Both the position numbers and the translations under genes were made by a program. The notes under the pieces were generated by a model, which ran no database searches, had not been told where the DNA came from, and worked only from the letters and a program-made list of their open reading frames with translations. Positions 20,398-30,715 of a stretch of 64,000 nt of DNA are shown here, piece by piece. Origin of the DNA: Synechococcus sp. CS-1329. GTDB taxonomy: Bacteria; Cyanobacteriota; Cyanobacteriia; PCC-6307; Cyanobiaceae. Each line of letters opens with the position of its first letter. Within the stretch, counting starts at the first letter, position 1. Location: the NCBI RefSeq assembly GCF_025128055.1, contig NZ_JAHLYS010000035.1, positions 1 through 64,000 of the forward strand, in the 5' to 3' direction.

Positions 20398-20823
20398 ATG
20401 GCCAAAAAAGTCGTTGCCGTAATCAAGCTGGCGCTCAATGCCGGCAAAGCCAACCCCGCACCGCCGGTGGGCCCAGCCCTCGGCCAGCACGGGGTCAACA
20501 TCATGGCGTTCTGCAAGGAGTACAACGCCCGCACCCAGGAGAAGGCCGGCTATGTGATTCCGGTGGAGATCTCGGTCTTCGAAGACCGCAGCTTCACCTT
20601 CATCACCAAGACCCCGCCGGCTTCGGTGCTGATCACCAAGGCCGCTGGAATCGACAAGGGTGCCGCCACTTCGGCCAAGGGCAGTGTGGGCGCCATCAGC
20701 CGTGCCCAGCTCCAGGAGATCGCCAGCACCAAGCTGCCCGACCTCAACTGCTCCAGCCTCGATTCGGCCATGCGCATCATCGAAGGCACCGCCCGCAACA
20801 TGGGCGTCGCCATCAGCGACTGA
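20398..20823 (+). CDS. rplK: Ribosomal protein uL11
   Basis: 141 residues, full length. L11 forms the GTPase-associated centre with 23S rRNA. The N-terminal [28 protein letters not shown] and the C-terminal rRNA-binding part with [12 protein letters not shown] are diagnostic. It follows nusG and precedes rplA on the same strand. Confidence 0.99.
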   Translation: MAKKVVAVIKLALNAGKANPAPPVGPALGQHGVNIMAFCKEYNARTQEKAGYVIPVEISVFEDRSFTFITKTPPASVLITKAAGIDKGAATSAKGSVGAISRAQLQEIASTKLPDLNCSSLDSAMRIIEGTARNMGVAISD

Positions 20824-20954
20824 TGGCCCAGGAGCCCAGCTCCGCCATCTCCGCTTCAACCACCACCTCACCCCATCCGGGGGAGACAGTCGCCGCCGGC
20901 CCCGGGCCCAGCCCCAACCACCGATCGTCTGTCGCCTGAACCCCGCTGAAACCC

Positions 20955-21662
20955 ATGCCCAGACAATCCAAGCGCTTCACCGCCCTGCTCGAGACTGTCG
21001 AGGAGCGCGAGTACACGCCGCTCGACGCCCTCGCGCTGGTGAAGGCCAACGCCAACGCCAAGTTCGATGAAACGATCGAGGCCCATGCCCGCCTCGGCAT
21101 CGATCCCAAGTACACCGACCAGCAGCTGCGCACCACCGTGGCCCTGCCCAAGGGCACCGGCCAGGCCATTCGCATCGCCGTCATCGCCCGGGGCGAGAAG
21201 GTGGCTGAAGCCAAAGCGGCTGGCGCCGACCTTGCCGGTGACGACGAGCTGGTGGAAGCCATCTCCGGCGGTCAGATGGACTTCGACCTGCTGATCGCCA
21301 CACCGGACATGATGCCGAAGGTGGCCAAGCTGGGCCGCGTGCTCGGTCCCCGTGGTCTGATGCCGAACCCGAAGGCCGGCACCGTGGCCACCGACCTGGC
21401 GGCGGCCATCAACGAATTCAAGGCGGGCAAGCTGGAATTCCGCGCCGATCGCACCGGCATCGTGCATGTGCGCTTCGGTAAGGCCAGCTTCTCGATCGAC
21501 GATCTGCTCGAGAACCTCAAGGCTCTGCAGGAAACCATCGATCGCCAGAAGCCCAGCGGCGCCAAGGGCCGTTACTGGCGCAGTCTCTACCTCACCTCCA
21601 CCATGGGCCCGTCGGTGGCTGTTGATGTCACGGCTCTGCAGGACATCAAGCTGGACGGTTGA
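20955..21662 (+). CDS. rplA: Ribosomal protein uL1
   Basis: 235 residues, full length. L1 forms the mobile stalk at the ribosome E-site and in many bacteria represses its own operon. Seen are the N-terminal [20 protein letters not shown], the signature region [18 protein letters not shown] and [19 protein letters not shown] 131-nt gap separates it from rplK. Confidence 0.99.
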   Translation: MPRQSKRFTALLETVEEREYTPLDALALVKANANAKFDETIEAHARLGIDPKYTDQQLRTTVALPKGTGQAIRIAVIARGEKVAEAKAAGADLAGDDELVEAISGGQMDFDLLIATPDMMPKVAKLGRVLGPRGLMPNPKAGTVATDLAAAINEFKAGKLEFRADRTGIVHVRFGKASFSIDDLLENLKALQETIDRQKPSGAKGRYWRSLYLTSTMGPSVAVDVTALQDIKLDG

Positions 21663-21720
21663 TTCAGCATGGTTGGATGATCCAGCGGCCTGCCATGTAA
21701 GCTGATGGACCGGGCACGCG

Positions 21721-21820
21721 CCCGGCCCAAGACAGCAGGTCAGTGCTGTGGCTTGAGGGTCTCCGCTTCGGTGGAGGCTCCAGCAGCCACAGTTCCGTAA
21801 ACCCTGCCGAGGTGCACGCG
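21721..21820 (+). ncRNA. Ribosomal protein L10 leader RNA
   Basis: The gap before rplJ carries both hallmark blocks of the L10 leader family: AAGACAGCAGGT at 21729-21740 and ACCCTGCCGAGGTGC at 21801-21815. Between them is a paired element with CTCCGCTTCGGTGGAG. In this family the L10-(L7/L12)4 complex binds the leader and represses rplJ-rplL. A T6 run at 21823-21828 directly follows. Boundaries are approximate; the assignment rests on recognising the consensus blocks. Confidence 0.85.
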
Positions 21821-21948
21821 ACTTTTTTCCGGTTCGGATTTTCCGGGCGGATCACCGTTCAGCGGCCTCGGGGCTTCCCACCGGTTCACACCGGCTCAGG
21901 AAGCAGTGGCCGCGTCCCGGCTTGTTCCCCCAACTCCGTACCAAACCC

Positions 21949-22479
21949 ATGGGCCGCACGCTGGAGAGCAAGCAACAGATCATCGAAGAGCTCAAGGGGC
22001 TCCTCGGTGAGGCCGAAATGGCGCTGGTCCTTGATTACAAGGGCCTGTCCATCAAGGAGATGTCTGATCTGCGGACCCGTCTGCAGGCCAACAGCGGCAT
22101 TTGCAAGGTGACCAAGAACACCTTGATGCGCCGTGCCATTGATGGAAACAGCGCCTGGTCGGAACTCGATTCCCTGCTCACCGGCACCAACGCCTTCGTC
22201 CTGATCAAGGGCGATGTCGGTGGCGCCGTCAAGGCCGTTCAGTCCTTCCAGAAGGACACCAAGAAGTCGGAAGTCAAAGGAGGCCTTTACGAAGGCAAGC
22301 TCCTTTCCCAGAACGACATCAAGGCCATTGCCGAGCTGCCCTCCAAGGAGGTGCTCATCGCCCAGATCGCTGGTGCGATCAATGCGGTGGCCACCAAGCT
22401 GGCTGTTGGCATCAACGAAGTTCCCTCCGGTCTCGCCCGGGCCCTCCAGCAGCACGCCGACAGCGGCGACGCCAGCTGA
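21949..22479 (+). CDS. rplJ: Ribosomal protein uL10
   Basis: 176 residues from ATG 21949, which precedes the conserved [18 protein letters not shown]; an upstream in-frame codon at 21922 adds nine residues that do not look like L10. The rRNA-binding N-domain contains [18 protein letters not shown] and [12 protein letters not shown]. The C-terminal helix ([13 protein letters not shown]) is the site for L7/L12 dimers. It is downstream of the L10 leader and upstream of rplL. Confidence 0.98.
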   Translation: MGRTLESKQQIIEELKGLLGEAEMALVLDYKGLSIKEMSDLRTRLQANSGICKVTKNTLMRRAIDGNSAWSELDSLLTGTNAFVLIKGDVGGAVKAVQSFQKDTKKSEVKGGLYEGKLLSQNDIKAIAELPSKEVLIAQIAGAINAVATKLAVGINEVPSGLARALQQHADSGDAS

Positions 22480-22545
22480 GCCCAGCGAAATCCACCGGCT
22501 CTGCCGGTTCAATTTTTCACAGATCTCTGTTGCTGAATCTCAACC

Positions 22546-22929
22546 ATGACCACCAAAACTGACGACATTCTTGAGTCACTGAAGACCCTTTCGCTGCTGG
22601 AAGCTTCCGAGCTCGTCAAGCAGATCGAAGAGGCCTTCGGCGTGTCCGCCGCCGCTTCCGCCGGCGTGATGATGGCCGCGGCTCCCGCCGCTGCCGCCGA
22701 GGCCGTTGAAGAGCAGACCGAGTTCGATGTGATCCTCGACGGCTTCGACGCCGCCGCCAAGATCAAGGTGCTCAAGGCCGTCCGCGAGGCCACCGGCCTC
22801 GGCCTGGGCGAAGCCAAGGCCCTCGTCGAGGCGGCCCCCAAGGCCGTCAAGGAAGGCATCACCAAGAACGAAGCCGAAGCGCTCAAGAAGTCGATCGAAG
22901 AAGTCGGCGGCAAAGTCACCATCAAGTGA
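22546..22929 (+). CDS. rplL: Ribosomal protein bL12 (L7/L12)
   Basis: 127 residues. The N-terminal dimerisation helix ([28 protein letters not shown]) leads to an Ala-rich hinge (about residues 38-57), then the factor-binding C-domain with [24 protein letters not shown]. It forms the multicopy stalk that recruits translation GTPases. A strong intrinsic terminator follows. Confidence 0.99.
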   Translation: MTTKTDDILESLKTLSLLEASELVKQIEEAFGVSAAASAGVMMAAAPAAAAEAVEEQTEFDVILDGFDAAAKIKVLKAVREATGLGLGEAKALVEAAPKAVKEGITKNEAEALKKSIEEVGGKVTIK

Positions 22930-22937
22930 TGGCGCCC

Positions 22938-22959
22938 GGCGGAGGCTCTGGCCTCCGCC
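22938..22959 (+). other. 3' hairpin after rplL
   Basis: GGCGGAGG (22938-22945) pairs perfectly with CCTCCGCC (22952-22959) around a 6-nt loop, 9 nt beyond the rplL stop and upstream of the main terminator. No T-run follows it. It may stabilise the 3' end. Confidence 0.5.
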
Positions 22960-22990
22960 AGCTTCTCGCCTGGAACCAGTGTTCAGCGCA

Positions 22991-23016
22991 GCCGGCCTCT
23001 CGGGGCCGGCTTTTTT
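22991..23016 (+). terminator. Intrinsic terminator of the ribosomal protein operon
   Basis: GCCGGCC (22991-22997) pairs with GGCCGGC (23004-23010) and is followed immediately by T6 (23011-23016). It is 61 nt after the rplL stop. Confidence 0.92.
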
Positions 23017-23085
23017 GATGGCCGGGAACGGTCCCCCAGTCGGTTGCCGGTGGTTGGCACGACCTCGGGCTGACGGCTGACGGCC

Positions 23086-23115
23086 AAAAAAAAAGCCCGC
23101 CGAAGGCAGGCTTTT
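23086..23115 (-). terminator. Strong minus-strand intrinsic terminator
   Basis: Read on the minus strand, GCCTGCC-TTC-GGCGGGC forms a 7-bp stem (with one U-G pair) followed by nine T. On the plus strand the same stem has a C-A mismatch and only T4, so the signal is directed to the minus strand. It lies 128 nt past the stop of the minus-strand DUF3747 gene, far for that gene alone, so it may also end a separate small RNA. Confidence 0.8.
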
Positions 23116-23190
23116 GAGGTGGAACGATGCCGGGAGTCTGTCCTCGTTTCGACCCCGGGAGAGCGTTCTGCACTCCTCACACAAGCCAAG
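23086..23190 (-). ncRNA. Candidate small RNA or long structured 3' UTR
   Basis: The minus strand between the DUF3747 stop and the terminator has no gene. A TACTCT box (minus strand, near 23195) could be a -10 element, placing a start near 23188 and giving about 100 nt. The product would include CGAAACGAGGACAGACTCCCGG and an internal CCGGG/CCCGG pairing, then the terminator hairpin with U9. Length and ending are like cyanobacterial Yfr-type small RNAs, but no family could be assigned with confidence. The alternative is simply the 3' UTR of the DUF3747 gene. Confidence 0.35.
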
Positions 23191-23242
23191 AGTACGGGCT
23201 GAATCTCAGGGGTGCCAGTGGCCAGGGCCGCTGCGTCGACTG

Positions 23243-23950
23243 TCACTCCCTGAAGGGGATCACCTGCAGGGCGATTGGACCGCTGGGCAGCTCGCCGCCC
23301 CTGGCCACGCCCCCCAGGGCGCGTCCCAGGCTGCCCGGCGCGCTGTTGCTGTCGGTCGTGGCCTGGTCGTTGCCACCACCGGCCTGGGCGATCAGCTGCT
23401 CCAGGGGCGTGCTGGCGGCGAAATAGATGTGGTTGAGGGTCTGCTGGCCGAAGACGCGGCGGTTCAGCTGCCAGTCGCTCTCGAGCTTGATCGGCACGAA
23501 CCCCTCAGGGTCACGCCGGCTCACCTGGCCCCGGCCCAGCAGCAGCAGGGTGGTGTCCGACGGGGTCATGGCCTGCAGCTGGAGCTCGTTGCCCACCTGG
23601 CTGAGGCGAAGGCGGTAGCGGCTGGCCAGGTCCTGGCCGGCCACCCGAATCGAATAGGCGTTGCTGCCGGCGTAGCTGGTGCAGATCCCCTTCGAGGCGA
23701 AGCGATTCATGGAGGCGTCCACCAGGCCATCGGGCCGGGCCTGCCAGCAGGGCTGGCCATTGGCCGCCTGCTCGATCAGCACCAGCGACCAGTCGGCGAA
23801 GCCCACCGGCTTGGCCAGCACCGCAAACCGCGACGCCTCCACCGGCTGGCTGTCGAACACCGCGGCGGCCTCCGCCAGAGGTGGTGTGACGGCCTGGAGC
23901 GTGGTGAGCGCCAGGCCGGCCCCTGCAAGGGCCAGGTAGGTTCGCTGCAT
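23243..23950 (-). CDS. Secreted DUF3747 protein
   Basis: 235 residues from ATG 23950; an upstream start at 23998 adds residues that precede the signal peptide awkwardly. A signal peptide ([23 protein letters not shown]) is followed by the DUF3747 opening [21 protein letters not shown], a domain found in cyanobacteria. The middle contains [11 protein letters not shown] and [11 protein letters not shown] (two cysteines that may pair). The C-terminal 40 residues are Gly/Ser-rich. Function is unknown; it should act outside the cytoplasmic membrane. It is divergent from rnhA with a 77-nt gap. Confidence 0.82.
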   Translation of the reverse strand: MQRTYLALAGAGLALTTLQAVTPPLAEAAAVFDSQPVEASRFAVLAKPVGFADWSLVLIEQAANGQPCWQARPDGLVDASMNRFASKGICTSYAGSNAYSIRVAGQDLASRYRLRLSQVGNELQLQAMTPSDTTLLLLGRGQVSRRDPEGFVPIKLESDWQLNRRVFGQQTLNHIYFAASTPLEQLIAQAGGGNDQATTDSNSAPGSLGRALGGVARGGELPSGPIALQVIPFRE

Positions 23951-24027
23951 GGTGGATTTCACGCGTCCCAACATCATCACCACGGTCAACGGCACCACTG
24001 TCTACCGAACAATGGCAGGGTTGCCCA

Positions 24028-24788
24028 GTGGCTGCTGAGCGGCCGAGGGTCATTGCGGCCGCCTGTGATGGCGCCTGCCGTGGTAACCCCGGCCCTGGAG
24101 GCTGGGGTGGTCTGCTGCGTTTCGAGGACGGCAGCGTGCGTGAGCTGGGGGGTGCAGCCGCCGCCACCACCAACAACCGCATGGAGCTCACCGCCGCCCT
24201 GGCCCTGATGGAGGAACTGAAGACGTTGCCGCTTCACCCCGATCTGCGCCTGCGCACCGACAGCCGCTATCTGATCGATGGCTTCACCAAGTGGATGGCG
24301 GGTTGGAAGCGCAAGGGCTGGCGCACCGCCTCCGGTGGACCCGTGCTCAACCGCGACCTCTGGGAGGAGCTGGACCGGGCGCGGCTGCCGGGCCTGAGCC
24401 TGGCCCATGTCAAAGGGCACAGCGGCGATCCCGACAACGACCGCTGTGATGCCATCGCCGTGGCCTACTCCCGCGGCGGCGTCCCCGAGCTGGCCCAGCC
24501 TCGGAGTGCTGGTTCTGAAGCTGTTCGCTCTGAGGAGGATGGTGGCGGGCTCGATCAGCCGGCCCCTGCGGCCCTCGGCGAGCTGCTCACTCGCCTGGAG
24601 GTGGCCGATCGCCTCGCCAGTGGCGGCTACGCCCTCACGGCCGTCGAGCTGGCCCGCCTGGTGGAGCAGCCCCTGGCCCGACTGCAGGAGCGAGAGGGCC
24701 CCTGGATCTGGCGGGACTGGCGGGTGAGTCCGGCCCGTGAGGGCCGCTGGCGACTGGAGCGCACCGAGCCCGCCCTGCAGGAGTCCCC

Positions 24789-24792
<4 letters not shown>
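24028..24792 (+). CDS. rnhA: Ribonuclease HI with an extra C-terminal domain
   Basis: 254 residues against about 150 for a standard RNase HI. The catalytic domain (about residues 1-150) has all four acidic residues: Asp in [17 protein letters not shown], Glu in NNRMELTA, Asp in RTDSRYL and Asp in GDPDNDRCD, plus the HVKGHSG loop. It cuts RNA in RNA:DNA hybrids. Residues about 165-254 form an added region ([31 protein letters not shown]...WIWRDWRV) with no recognised fold, perhaps a winged-helix-like nucleic-acid binder. GTG 24028 is the start, with GGCAGGG upstream. The stop overlaps the pyrD ATG (ATGA). Confidence 0.93.
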
Positions 24793-25991
<1,199 letters not shown>

Positions 25992-26048
25992 GGGCTGAAG
26001 GAACGGCCCAGGGTCGATACGCTTCCTAAGGATCTCAGAGCGCGACGT

Positions 26049-27029
26049 GTGATCCTTGCCGGCGTGCAGGACCAGCTTCAGCCCCTCATTGCTCGGCTGT
26101 TTCCTCGCCGGGTCTGGCTGGAGTTCGACGACGACGCGGTCACGGTGCTGACCACCCGGGGGCGTGGCCAGCCGCCTCAGCTGGAGCTGCTGAGGCGGGT
26201 GCCCCTGCCACAGGGGGCCTGCTCCGCCGGTGAGCCCCAGCAGGTGATGGCCCTCGGCGATCTGATCGGTGATCTGCTGGTGGAGCTGGGCCTGGTGGGC
26301 GCCCGTGTGGTGGCGGTGCTGCCCGCCGCCGCCTGTGCCTGGCGGGTGCTGCAATGGCCCTTCGACGACTGGCCCGAGTCGGCCGATGAGGCCCTGCGCC
26401 TGATCGATCCCGACCTGGGGCTTCCCTATGCCCTGGCCGAGGCCTACATCAGCCTCCTGCCCCTGGAGGCGGCTGACCAGCAGGCCATCGGCAGCTGCTG
26501 CTCCCTGCTGGTGAGCGTTCCACGCCAGTGGGTGCTCAGCTGGATTGAGGTGCTTGACCTGGCCGGGGTGCAGCTGGAACGGCTGGAGGCGGCCCAGGTG
26601 TGCGACCTGCGGGCCCTGACCCCTGTGCTGCAGGGCGCCGACCCAGGCCTCCTCGAGGCTCTGCTGGTGGTGGATGCGCACGCCGTGCGGCTCACGTTGC
26701 TGCGTCACGGCGTGCCCGAATTTGCCCGGCAGTGGAGGGGGGCGATGGCCGATCACCAGGTCGAACAGGAGCTGGAGCGCTGCGTGGCCTACTGGCGCGG
26801 GCTGGATCCGGGGGTGGGCGGGGTTCGCCTCTGGCTGGCCGGCTCCAGCCCCGACCTGCCTCTGCTGGCCGAAACCCTCCGCCATGGCCGTGGCTGGCGG
26901 CTCGAGATCCTCGATCCGCTGGCGATGGGCTGGCTGGCCATGCCCCCTGAATCCGGCGATGAGGAGCCCAGGCCGGGTTGCTCCCTCACCACTCTGTACG
27001 GACTGATGCAGGTGGAGCTGGACCGATGA
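26049..27029 (+). CDS. pilM: Type IV pilus assembly protein PilM-like
   Basis: 326 residues. PilM is a cytoplasmic actin-like ATPase that docks on the PilN N-terminus under the pilus machine. The sequence is divergent, so the call rests partly on the gene order PilM-N-O-Q. Visible marks are a PilM-like PDLGLPYALAEAYISLLPLE region, VVDAHAVRLTLL and a C-terminal RLWLAGSSPDLPLL phosphate-loop-like segment. GTG 26049 is the start used. The stop overlaps the pilN ATG. Confidence 0.8.
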   Translation: MILAGVQDQLQPLIARLFPRRVWLEFDDDAVTVLTTRGRGQPPQLELLRRVPLPQGACSAGEPQQVMALGDLIGDLLVELGLVGARVVAVLPAAACAWRVLQWPFDDWPESADEALRLIDPDLGLPYALAEAYISLLPLEAADQQAIGSCCSLLVSVPRQWVLSWIEVLDLAGVQLERLEAAQVCDLRALTPVLQGADPGLLEALLVVDAHAVRLTLLRHGVPEFARQWRGAMADHQVEQELERCVAYWRGLDPGVGGVRLWLAGSSPDLPLLAETLRHGRGWRLEILDPLAMGWLAMPPESGDEEPRPGCSLTTLYGLMQVELDR

Positions 27030-27730
27030 GTGGGCGCCTGCCCGGGCTTGATCTGCTCAGGGAGCGCCGGCTTGAGCTGGGCCTGCCCGCCGAGCCGCCC
27101 AGGCCGCCCGAGCCCCGGCGACTGCTGCTGATCGGTTCGGCCATCGGCGTCGCCATCGTGCTGGCCAGCGTGGCTGCCGCCGCGCTGCTGAAGCTGCAGG
27201 GACGGCTGCTCGAACAAGAGCTGGCGCGGCTGGCGCCGGGGCGGGATCAGGTGGAGAGGCTGGAGGCCGAACTCAGCGCTGGCCAGGCCACTCTGGAGCG
27301 CAACAGCAAGGGCAATGCAGAGCTGGTGAGCGCGCTGGTGGCTGTGCGTTCGGGTTCCGCCCTGCTCAGTGACCTGGCCGGCCGCACCCCCGCTGGGCTG
27401 CAGCTGGTCTCGCTGCAGGTGGGTCAGGACGACCTCCAGCTCAAGGGCCAAAGCGCTGATCCGGGCGCGTTCGAGCGGATCAATGCCCTGGTGCTGAGCC
27501 TGAAAGCGTCGCCGCTGCTGGATCCAGCCGCCGTCACGCTCAACCGGGCCATCCGCCAGAAGAACGCCTCCGGCAAGGGGCCCGAGAGCCGGCTGGTGGA
27601 GTTCGAGCTCACTGCCGCCTTCCGAGCGCCCGCGGCCAGTTCGGCCCAGCTGAAGCTGCTGCAGGAGCTGGGGGCAGCCGGTATGGCCCGCCGACTGGAG
27701 CTGCTGCAACAGGAGGGACTGCTGAGGTGA
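27026..27730 (+). CDS. pilN: Type IV pilus assembly protein PilN
   Basis: 234 residues from ATG 27026. The N-terminal cytoplasmic tail contains LPGLDLLRERRLELGL, the place where PilN normally binds PilM. One membrane helix follows (about residues 34-56), then a coiled coil and a periplasmic ferredoxin-like domain (TPAGLQLVSLQVGQDDLQLKG). It overlaps pilM by 4 nt and pilO by 4 nt (GTGA). Confidence 0.85.
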   Translation: MSGRLPGLDLLRERRLELGLPAEPPRPPEPRRLLLIGSAIGVAIVLASVAAAALLKLQGRLLEQELARLAPGRDQVERLEAELSAGQATLERNSKGNAELVSALVAVRSGSALLSDLAGRTPAGLQLVSLQVGQDDLQLKGQSADPGAFERINALVLSLKASPLLDPAAVTLNRAIRQKNASGKGPESRLVEFELTAAFRAPAASSAQLKLLQELGAAGMARRLELLQQEGLLR

Positions 27731-28452
27731 CCAACCTTCAGGAGGGTTCGCCATCCGGGTCTCCGCGGCTGCGTCAGGGTCTGCTGCTGGGGCTGCCGCT
27801 GGCGCTCGCGGTGATCGTGGCCGGCCTGGTGGTGCTGGGGGGAGTGATCCAGCCCTGGGATCAGTGGCGCCGCCACCAGCTCCAGCGTGATCAGCTGCAG
27901 GCCATGGAGGAGCGTCTGCCGTTGCTGCGGGCCCAGCGGCTGCGCCAGCTGGATCAGCTCAAGACCGTGGACCGCCAGCGCTCCAGTTTGCTGAGGTTGA
28001 TCGCCGGCAGCGGCCAGATCAGTACCTTCCTGGCCCAGCTCAACCGGGACGCCACGGCTGCTGGGGTTCAGCTCGATCTGGTCGAGCCGCTGGAGGCCAG
28101 CAGAGCGCCAGCGGCGGCTGGGGCCAAGCCGAAGGAGCAGGAGGCCGCCGCTTCAGCGGCATCGGATCCGCTCGAAGCCGATGGTCTGCGCCGCTCGACC
28201 CTGCTGCTGAGTGCCCGCGGGCGCTACCCCAACCTGCTGGCCTTCCTGCGCCGGTTGGAGCGTCTCAGCCTGCTGGTGGCCCTGAGCGATCTCAAGCTCG
28301 ATCTCGAAGCCCCCCGTGCCCAGGCCCGGCACATCCCCCAGGTGGTGCTGAAGCTGAATCTGGCCCTCTACAGCGAGGAGCCTGCCGCCAGGCGCGGGGC
28401 CAGGCAGGCCAGACAACCCAGGGCCGCGCCGGCGTCCGCCCCGCCCTCCTGA
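27727..28452 (+). CDS. pilO: Type IV pilus assembly protein PilO-like
   Basis: 241 residues. One N-terminal membrane helix (about residues 20-42, GLPLALAVIVAGLVVLGGVI), a long coiled coil (residues 45-95), then a periplasmic domain with GSGQISTFLAQLNRDATAAGVQLDLVEP and GRYPNLLAFLRRLERLSLLV, the PilO fold signature. An Ala/Pro/Lys-rich insertion (about 120-150) and a basic C-terminal tail are present. It starts with GTG overlapping the pilN stop and pairs with PilN to link the secretin to the inner-membrane motor. Confidence 0.85.
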   Translation: MTNLQEGSPSGSPRLRQGLLLGLPLALAVIVAGLVVLGGVIQPWDQWRRHQLQRDQLQAMEERLPLLRAQRLRQLDQLKTVDRQRSSLLRLIAGSGQISTFLAQLNRDATAAGVQLDLVEPLEASRAPAAAGAKPKEQEAAASAASDPLEADGLRRSTLLLSARGRYPNLLAFLRRLERLSLLVALSDLKLDLEAPRAQARHIPQVVLKLNLALYSEEPAARRGARQARQPRAAPASAPPS

Positions 28453-28525
28453 GCGTCCAGGGCCCGGCGCCGGCCTGGACCCTCTGGTTTTTTCAGTTCA
28501 GTCTCAATACCATGGCTGGGGACTC

Positions 28526-30688
28526 ATGGCGTCGATGGGCACAGCTCCAGCTGCTCTTGGCTTGCGATCTGGAGTGTGGGTGGGGGCTGCCAGCAGCTTG
28601 CTCGCCGGTCTCCCCTGGCTGGTCTCTCCCGCACCGGCGCTGGCCCAGGCCGCCATGCGCCAGGACGGGCTGCAGCTCAGACTTCGCCGCCTGAGCGATG
28701 CCCTGGAGCTGGTGATCCAGAACGCAGGAACCGGCAATGATCTGCGTCAGCAGATGCAGGGCCAGGTCTGGGTCGGTGACTTGCGCACGGCCCAGGTCCG
28801 TGGCCTCAGGGTCGGTCCCCAGTCGCTCTCGATGCCCGATGCCGGGGTGGATTCCATCAGCCTGGATGGCAGTGGCACGGAGTTTCAGCTCAGGGTGACG
28901 CCGCTGCCGGGGCGCCAGCTGGCCCCGCCGGTGGTGAGCAGCAACGGCCTTGATCTGCTGGTGCGCTTCGAGGCCCCCCAACTGCCGATCAATCAGTCGG
29001 CCACCATCGACCTCAAGGTGCCGGGACGGGTGCCCAGCCCATCGTTTGTGCCGCCCCTGAGACCCCGCGCCGTGGCGCCCCCGTCGGGCGACATCGCCGT
29101 GGGGACGATGACGATCCGCAACCGCGGCTACCTCAGCCTCTATGGCCCAGCGGTCAGCCTCACCACCCGTGGCGCCAATCCCCGCGATGTGCTGATGGTT
29201 CTGGCCCAGATGGGTGGCTATGGCTTTGCCTTTGCCGAGGCCCCCGCGCCGCCGGTGACGGTGGTCTTCCAGAACGAGCCCTACGAGCGGGCGTTCAACT
29301 TTGTGCTGCTGTCCTCCGGGCTGCAGGCCCGCAAGGAGGGCAACACGATCCTGGTGGGCGCGGATGTGCTGGGCAAGACGATCGGTCCGCAGATGTCGAA
29401 GGTGTATCGCCTCAACCAGGTGGCCCCCAATTCGGCGGCGGATTACCTGGCCAACCTCGGGGCGCAGGTCACCAAGACCAGCACGATCACCACCGCCGTC
29501 TCCCAGGGGGTGCCCCTCACGGAGCAGCCAGCAGGCTCCGGCATCAGCGCCACCTCCCAGAGCACCACCTCCACCCAGCAGACGGTGGAAGCCTTCGGGG
29601 CCTCCAGCGGCCCACTGGTGGGCCTGCGTGCCACCACCGATCCGCGCCTGGGCACCATCACGATCGTGGGTGAGCCCTCGTTGGTGGCCATCGGAGAGCA
29701 CTATCTCAAGCAGCTGGATCTTCGTCAGCGCCAGGTGGCTTTGTCGGTGAAGATTCTCGATGTCACTCTGGCGAACGACACCACAATCGATAACAGCTTT
29801 GCCTTCCGCTATGGCAATAACTTCATCGTCAATGATGGAGGACGGTTGCTGGGGGCCTTTGACAGTCTGCTGCCACCCACGGCAGCGGCGTTCAACCGCA
29901 GCAATCTGCTGGATGGCGCACTCGGGTCGCCGACGCCTATCGCCAATCCGGGCCTGCAGTACCCCAGGGATACATTCTTCGACTTTCTGAGTGCCCAGAT
30001 TCAATCCGAGAATGCCAAGGTGCTGGCCAGTCCCACGTTGATTCTCAGCGAAAACCCTGAAACCATTCAAGGGGGTGCCGATGTGGGCGGAGGTGGTCTG
30101 TCAGGCGATTCTGGCCCATCAGCTGAACGTTCCGGCCTCAGCCCGGCCACGATCGGCCGCACCCGAGCCAATGAGTCCTTCGTCACCGTGGGCCGGCAGG
30201 TCGTGACGAAGTTCAACGTCACCAGTACCGCCAATGTTGGCGTGAGTTGTGAGCCCACCTTCAGCACGGCCGGCCTCACCTTCGGGGCCCGGGTTTCCAA
30301 GATCGACGACAATGGCTTTGTGACGTTCACCCTCTCACCGGCCATCTCCGGCGTGGTGGATCGCCAGATGGTGCCTGGCTGTGGTGAGATCGATATCCTG
30401 CGGCTCAGGCGCCTGGACACGGGCAGCGTGCGCGTGCGCGATGGCCAGACTCTGATCCTCACCGGCGTGATCTCCGATGAGGATTTTCAAGTGGTGTCGA
30501 AATGGCCAATTCTGGGTGACCTGCCCCTTTTGGGCCAATTTTTTCGGAAATCAACCGGCTCTCGCAATAAAAATGAATTGGTGATTCTGGTGACTCCACG
30601 CATCATCGATGATGAGCAAGGTGGCAGTTTTGGCTATGGATACCAGCCCTCCAGCCCAGAGGCCCGCCGCCTGATGTATGGCCCCTGA
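28526..30688 (+). CDS. pilQ: Type IV pilus secretin PilQ
   Basis: 720 residues. A signal peptide (to about residue 41, ending PALAQA) leads to an AMIN-type beta domain (about 45-155). An STN/N0 domain follows (LTTRGANPRDVLMVLAQMGGY), then N1 (SKVYRLNQVAPNSAADYLANL), and the secretin core ending in VRVRDGQTLILTGVISDED and PILGDLPLLGQFFRKS. It forms the outer-membrane pore for type IV pili, which drive motility and DNA uptake. It lies 74 nt after pilO. No pilP gene is present, which is usual for cyanobacteria. Confidence 0.95.
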   Translation: MASMGTAPAALGLRSGVWVGAASSLLAGLPWLVSPAPALAQAAMRQDGLQLRLRRLSDALELVIQNAGTGNDLRQQMQGQVWVGDLRTAQVRGLRVGPQSLSMPDAGVDSISLDGSGTEFQLRVTPLPGRQLAPPVVSSNGLDLLVRFEAPQLPINQSATIDLKVPGRVPSPSFVPPLRPRAVAPPSGDIAVGTMTIRNRGYLSLYGPAVSLTTRGANPRDVLMVLAQMGGYGFAFAEAPAPPVTVVFQNEPYERAFNFVLLSSGLQARKEGNTILVGADVLGKTIGPQMSKVYRLNQVAPNSAADYLANLGAQVTKTSTITTAVSQGVPLTEQPAGSGISATSQSTTSTQQTVEAFGASSGPLVGLRATTDPRLGTITIVGEPSLVAIGEHYLKQLDLRQRQVALSVKILDVTLANDTTIDNSFAFRYGNNFIVNDGGRLLGAFDSLLPPTAAAFNRSNLLDGALGSPTPIANPGLQYPRDTFFDFLSAQIQSENAKVLASPTLILSENPETIQGGADVGGGGLSGDSGPSAERSGLSPATIGRTRANESFVTVGRQVVTKFNVTSTANVGVSCEPTFSTAGLTFGARVSKIDDNGFVTFTLSPAISGVVDRQMVPGCGEIDILRLRRLDTGSVRVRDGQTLILTGVISDEDFQVVSKWPILGDLPLLGQFFRKSTGSRNKNELVILVTPRIIDDEQGGSFGYGYQPSSPEARRLMYGP

Positions 30689-30715
30689 AGCTCAGCAGGC
30701 CCAACGTCCAGCAGC

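Noticed and set aside
22930..23242. A tRNA in the gap after rplL
   Set aside because: No cloverleaf or T-arm GGTTCGA-type sequence could be built on either strand.
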